Assembly: GCA_015680685.1 (NCBI GenBank) | Contig: MNCI01012738.1 | Location: 211,975 to 240,559, forward strand | Reading direction: 5' to 3' | Length of the DNA stretch: 28,585 nt | DNA from: Gnetum montanum | Lineage: Eukaryota > Streptophyta > Gnetopsida > Gnetales > Gnetaceae | In this document: in pieces, positions 27,949 through 28,585 of the stretch | Numbering within the stretch: position 1 is the first letter of the stretch | Layout of the letters: each line of letters starts with the position of its first letter | Notes under the pieces: model-generated | What the model saw: the letters and a program-made list of their open reading frames with translations, nothing else | Told to the model about the DNA's origin: nothing | Database searches by the model: none | Translations under genes and position numbers: made by a program

Positions 27949-28506
27949 TTCAAGGGTCAAGGAGGAAAGAGGACAAGAGGTGGACAATACAACACTTTTG
28001 AGAAGACATTGGGATCATACTTTGGAATGCTTGGGCTCTCACTTGGAGACATTTGGATCTTGGGAAGAGCATTTGTAAAGAAGAAAGTGTGAAAGATTGC
28101 TTGTAAGATGACTTGCTAAAGAAAGGATTTCAGCCTCTTTGTCATAGTCCTGTGAGTTATGTTTTATTCTTATTTTGTTTAAATTGTTTAGCTAGTGGTT
28201 TAGATAGTATCATCCTTGGCAAGTAATTTTGGGATTTTTAGATTGCTCTTATTGTTCTTGTTGTACAACTGAAAATTTCTATTAAAATTTTGCCATAGAA
28301 GCACTTGTGTTTGAAAGCCTTAAGAGCATTTTAGTAGTGAATTTGGTTATTGTGCAACGTATAACAACTGCTTTTGAGATCGTTGTAAGAGAGCCTGTGC
28401 TTGTAGTCATGTTGTTGAATGATTCAATAGTCAAGAGGGTTTAGAAAATCTTTGGTATTTTGATGGGACCAGAATAGCTTCTTTTTATCTTTAAAGTGAA
28501 TCTCCA

Positions 28507-28585
28507 TGGTATTTCAATCAGAAATTGTCAAGTCTTTTGGAGGTTCTGTTGAATGCAATTGTTGACATCCATTATCTAGCCAAAA
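28507..28585. other. Sequence after the candidate LTR
   Basis: Too short to classify. It starts with the partial primer-site match TGGTAT and runs to the window edge without a reading frame of note. Confidence 0.2.

Larger units (their letters stand above)
27361..28506 (+). repeat. Candidate LTR with repeated U3 motif and TATA box
   Basis: Proposed limits are TGTTGGTATT at 27361 and CTCCA ending at 28506, immediately followed by TGGTAT (28507), which matches the first six bases of the usual initiator-Met primer site TGGTATCAGAGC but then diverges. Inside are a tandem CACTTGGCAACT array (27630-27875), TATAAAAA at 27938 and a T-rich 3' part. The internal region and second LTR would lie beyond the right edge, so neither lineage nor boundaries can be proved. 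Confidence 0.35.

Noticed and set aside
28507-28520. Firm primer binding site for initiator Met tRNA
   Set aside because: Only the first six bases match (TGGTAT); the following bases diverge, so it is used only as weak support for the candidate LTR end.
1-28585. tRNA, rRNA or other structured RNA genes
   Set aside because: No cloverleaf with a T-loop consensus, rRNA word or snRNA-like box was noticed by eye; a dedicated scan was not possible.

Overview
The window looks like repeat-dense nuclear DNA of a land plant, most likely a seed plant with a large genome. A conifer-like genome is a guess from the amount of old, uncleared retrotransposon DNA. Nothing in it looks bacterial: there are no operons or ribosome binding sites. 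Long reading frames are rare, and most recognisable protein sequence belongs to LTR retrotransposons of the Ty3/gypsy class, nearly all broken by stops and frameshifts.

Left part (1-7600). A minus-strand Ty3/gypsy element of Tat/Ogre type is laid out as a candidate LTR with a TATA box (about 6190-7400, with four near-palindromic 20-bp repeats), a leader, gag (5562 down to 3272) and an aspartic protease (about 2800 down to 1858). No reverse transcriptase, RNase H or integrase follows the protease. Instead there is a 27-bp tandem repeat (1495-1650) and then, on the opposite strand, a three-exon gene-like sequence with frame-consistent introns (2-1311). All eight of its in-frame stops can come from single C-to-T changes at CAG or CGA. 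This gag-protease plus antisense spliced gene is the most unusual arrangement in the window.

Middle part (7600-15600). About 13 diverged monomers of a roughly 185-bp tandem repeat (7600-10060), some arranged as dimers of about 370 bp, lead into a T-rich spacer and then a plus-strand pol of Tat type (10640-14090): RT, RNase H, a second (archaeal-type) RNase H and integrase, with the DD35E triad still readable. Beyond pol lie an exact 12-bp G-rich minisatellite, further sequence resembling the 185-bp monomers, a C20 run ending in the single N, and a candidate LTR promoter (TATA at 15005).

Right-centre part (15600-24600). Two partial copies of another non-chromoviral, Athila-like Ty3/gypsy family lie head to tail. 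Copy A (15690-18203) stops inside RT. Copy B (about 18424-24600) runs from gag through integrase but has Asn in place of both catalytic integrase Asp residues. No LTR is evident between them.

Right end (24600-28585). AT-rich sequence is followed by an unidentified coding-like remnant (25440-25960), a GC-richer patch that could be organellar in origin (25970-26420), a short broken start of a plant ALIX/BRO1-domain-like gene (26699-26915), and a candidate LTR (about 27361-28506) with an enhancer-like array of a repeated CACTTGGCAACT core and a TATA box.

No gene here appears intact. The elements do not form a working pathway; the window records successive insertion, rearrangement and methylation-driven decay. 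Copy-number and family assignments need searches that could not be run.
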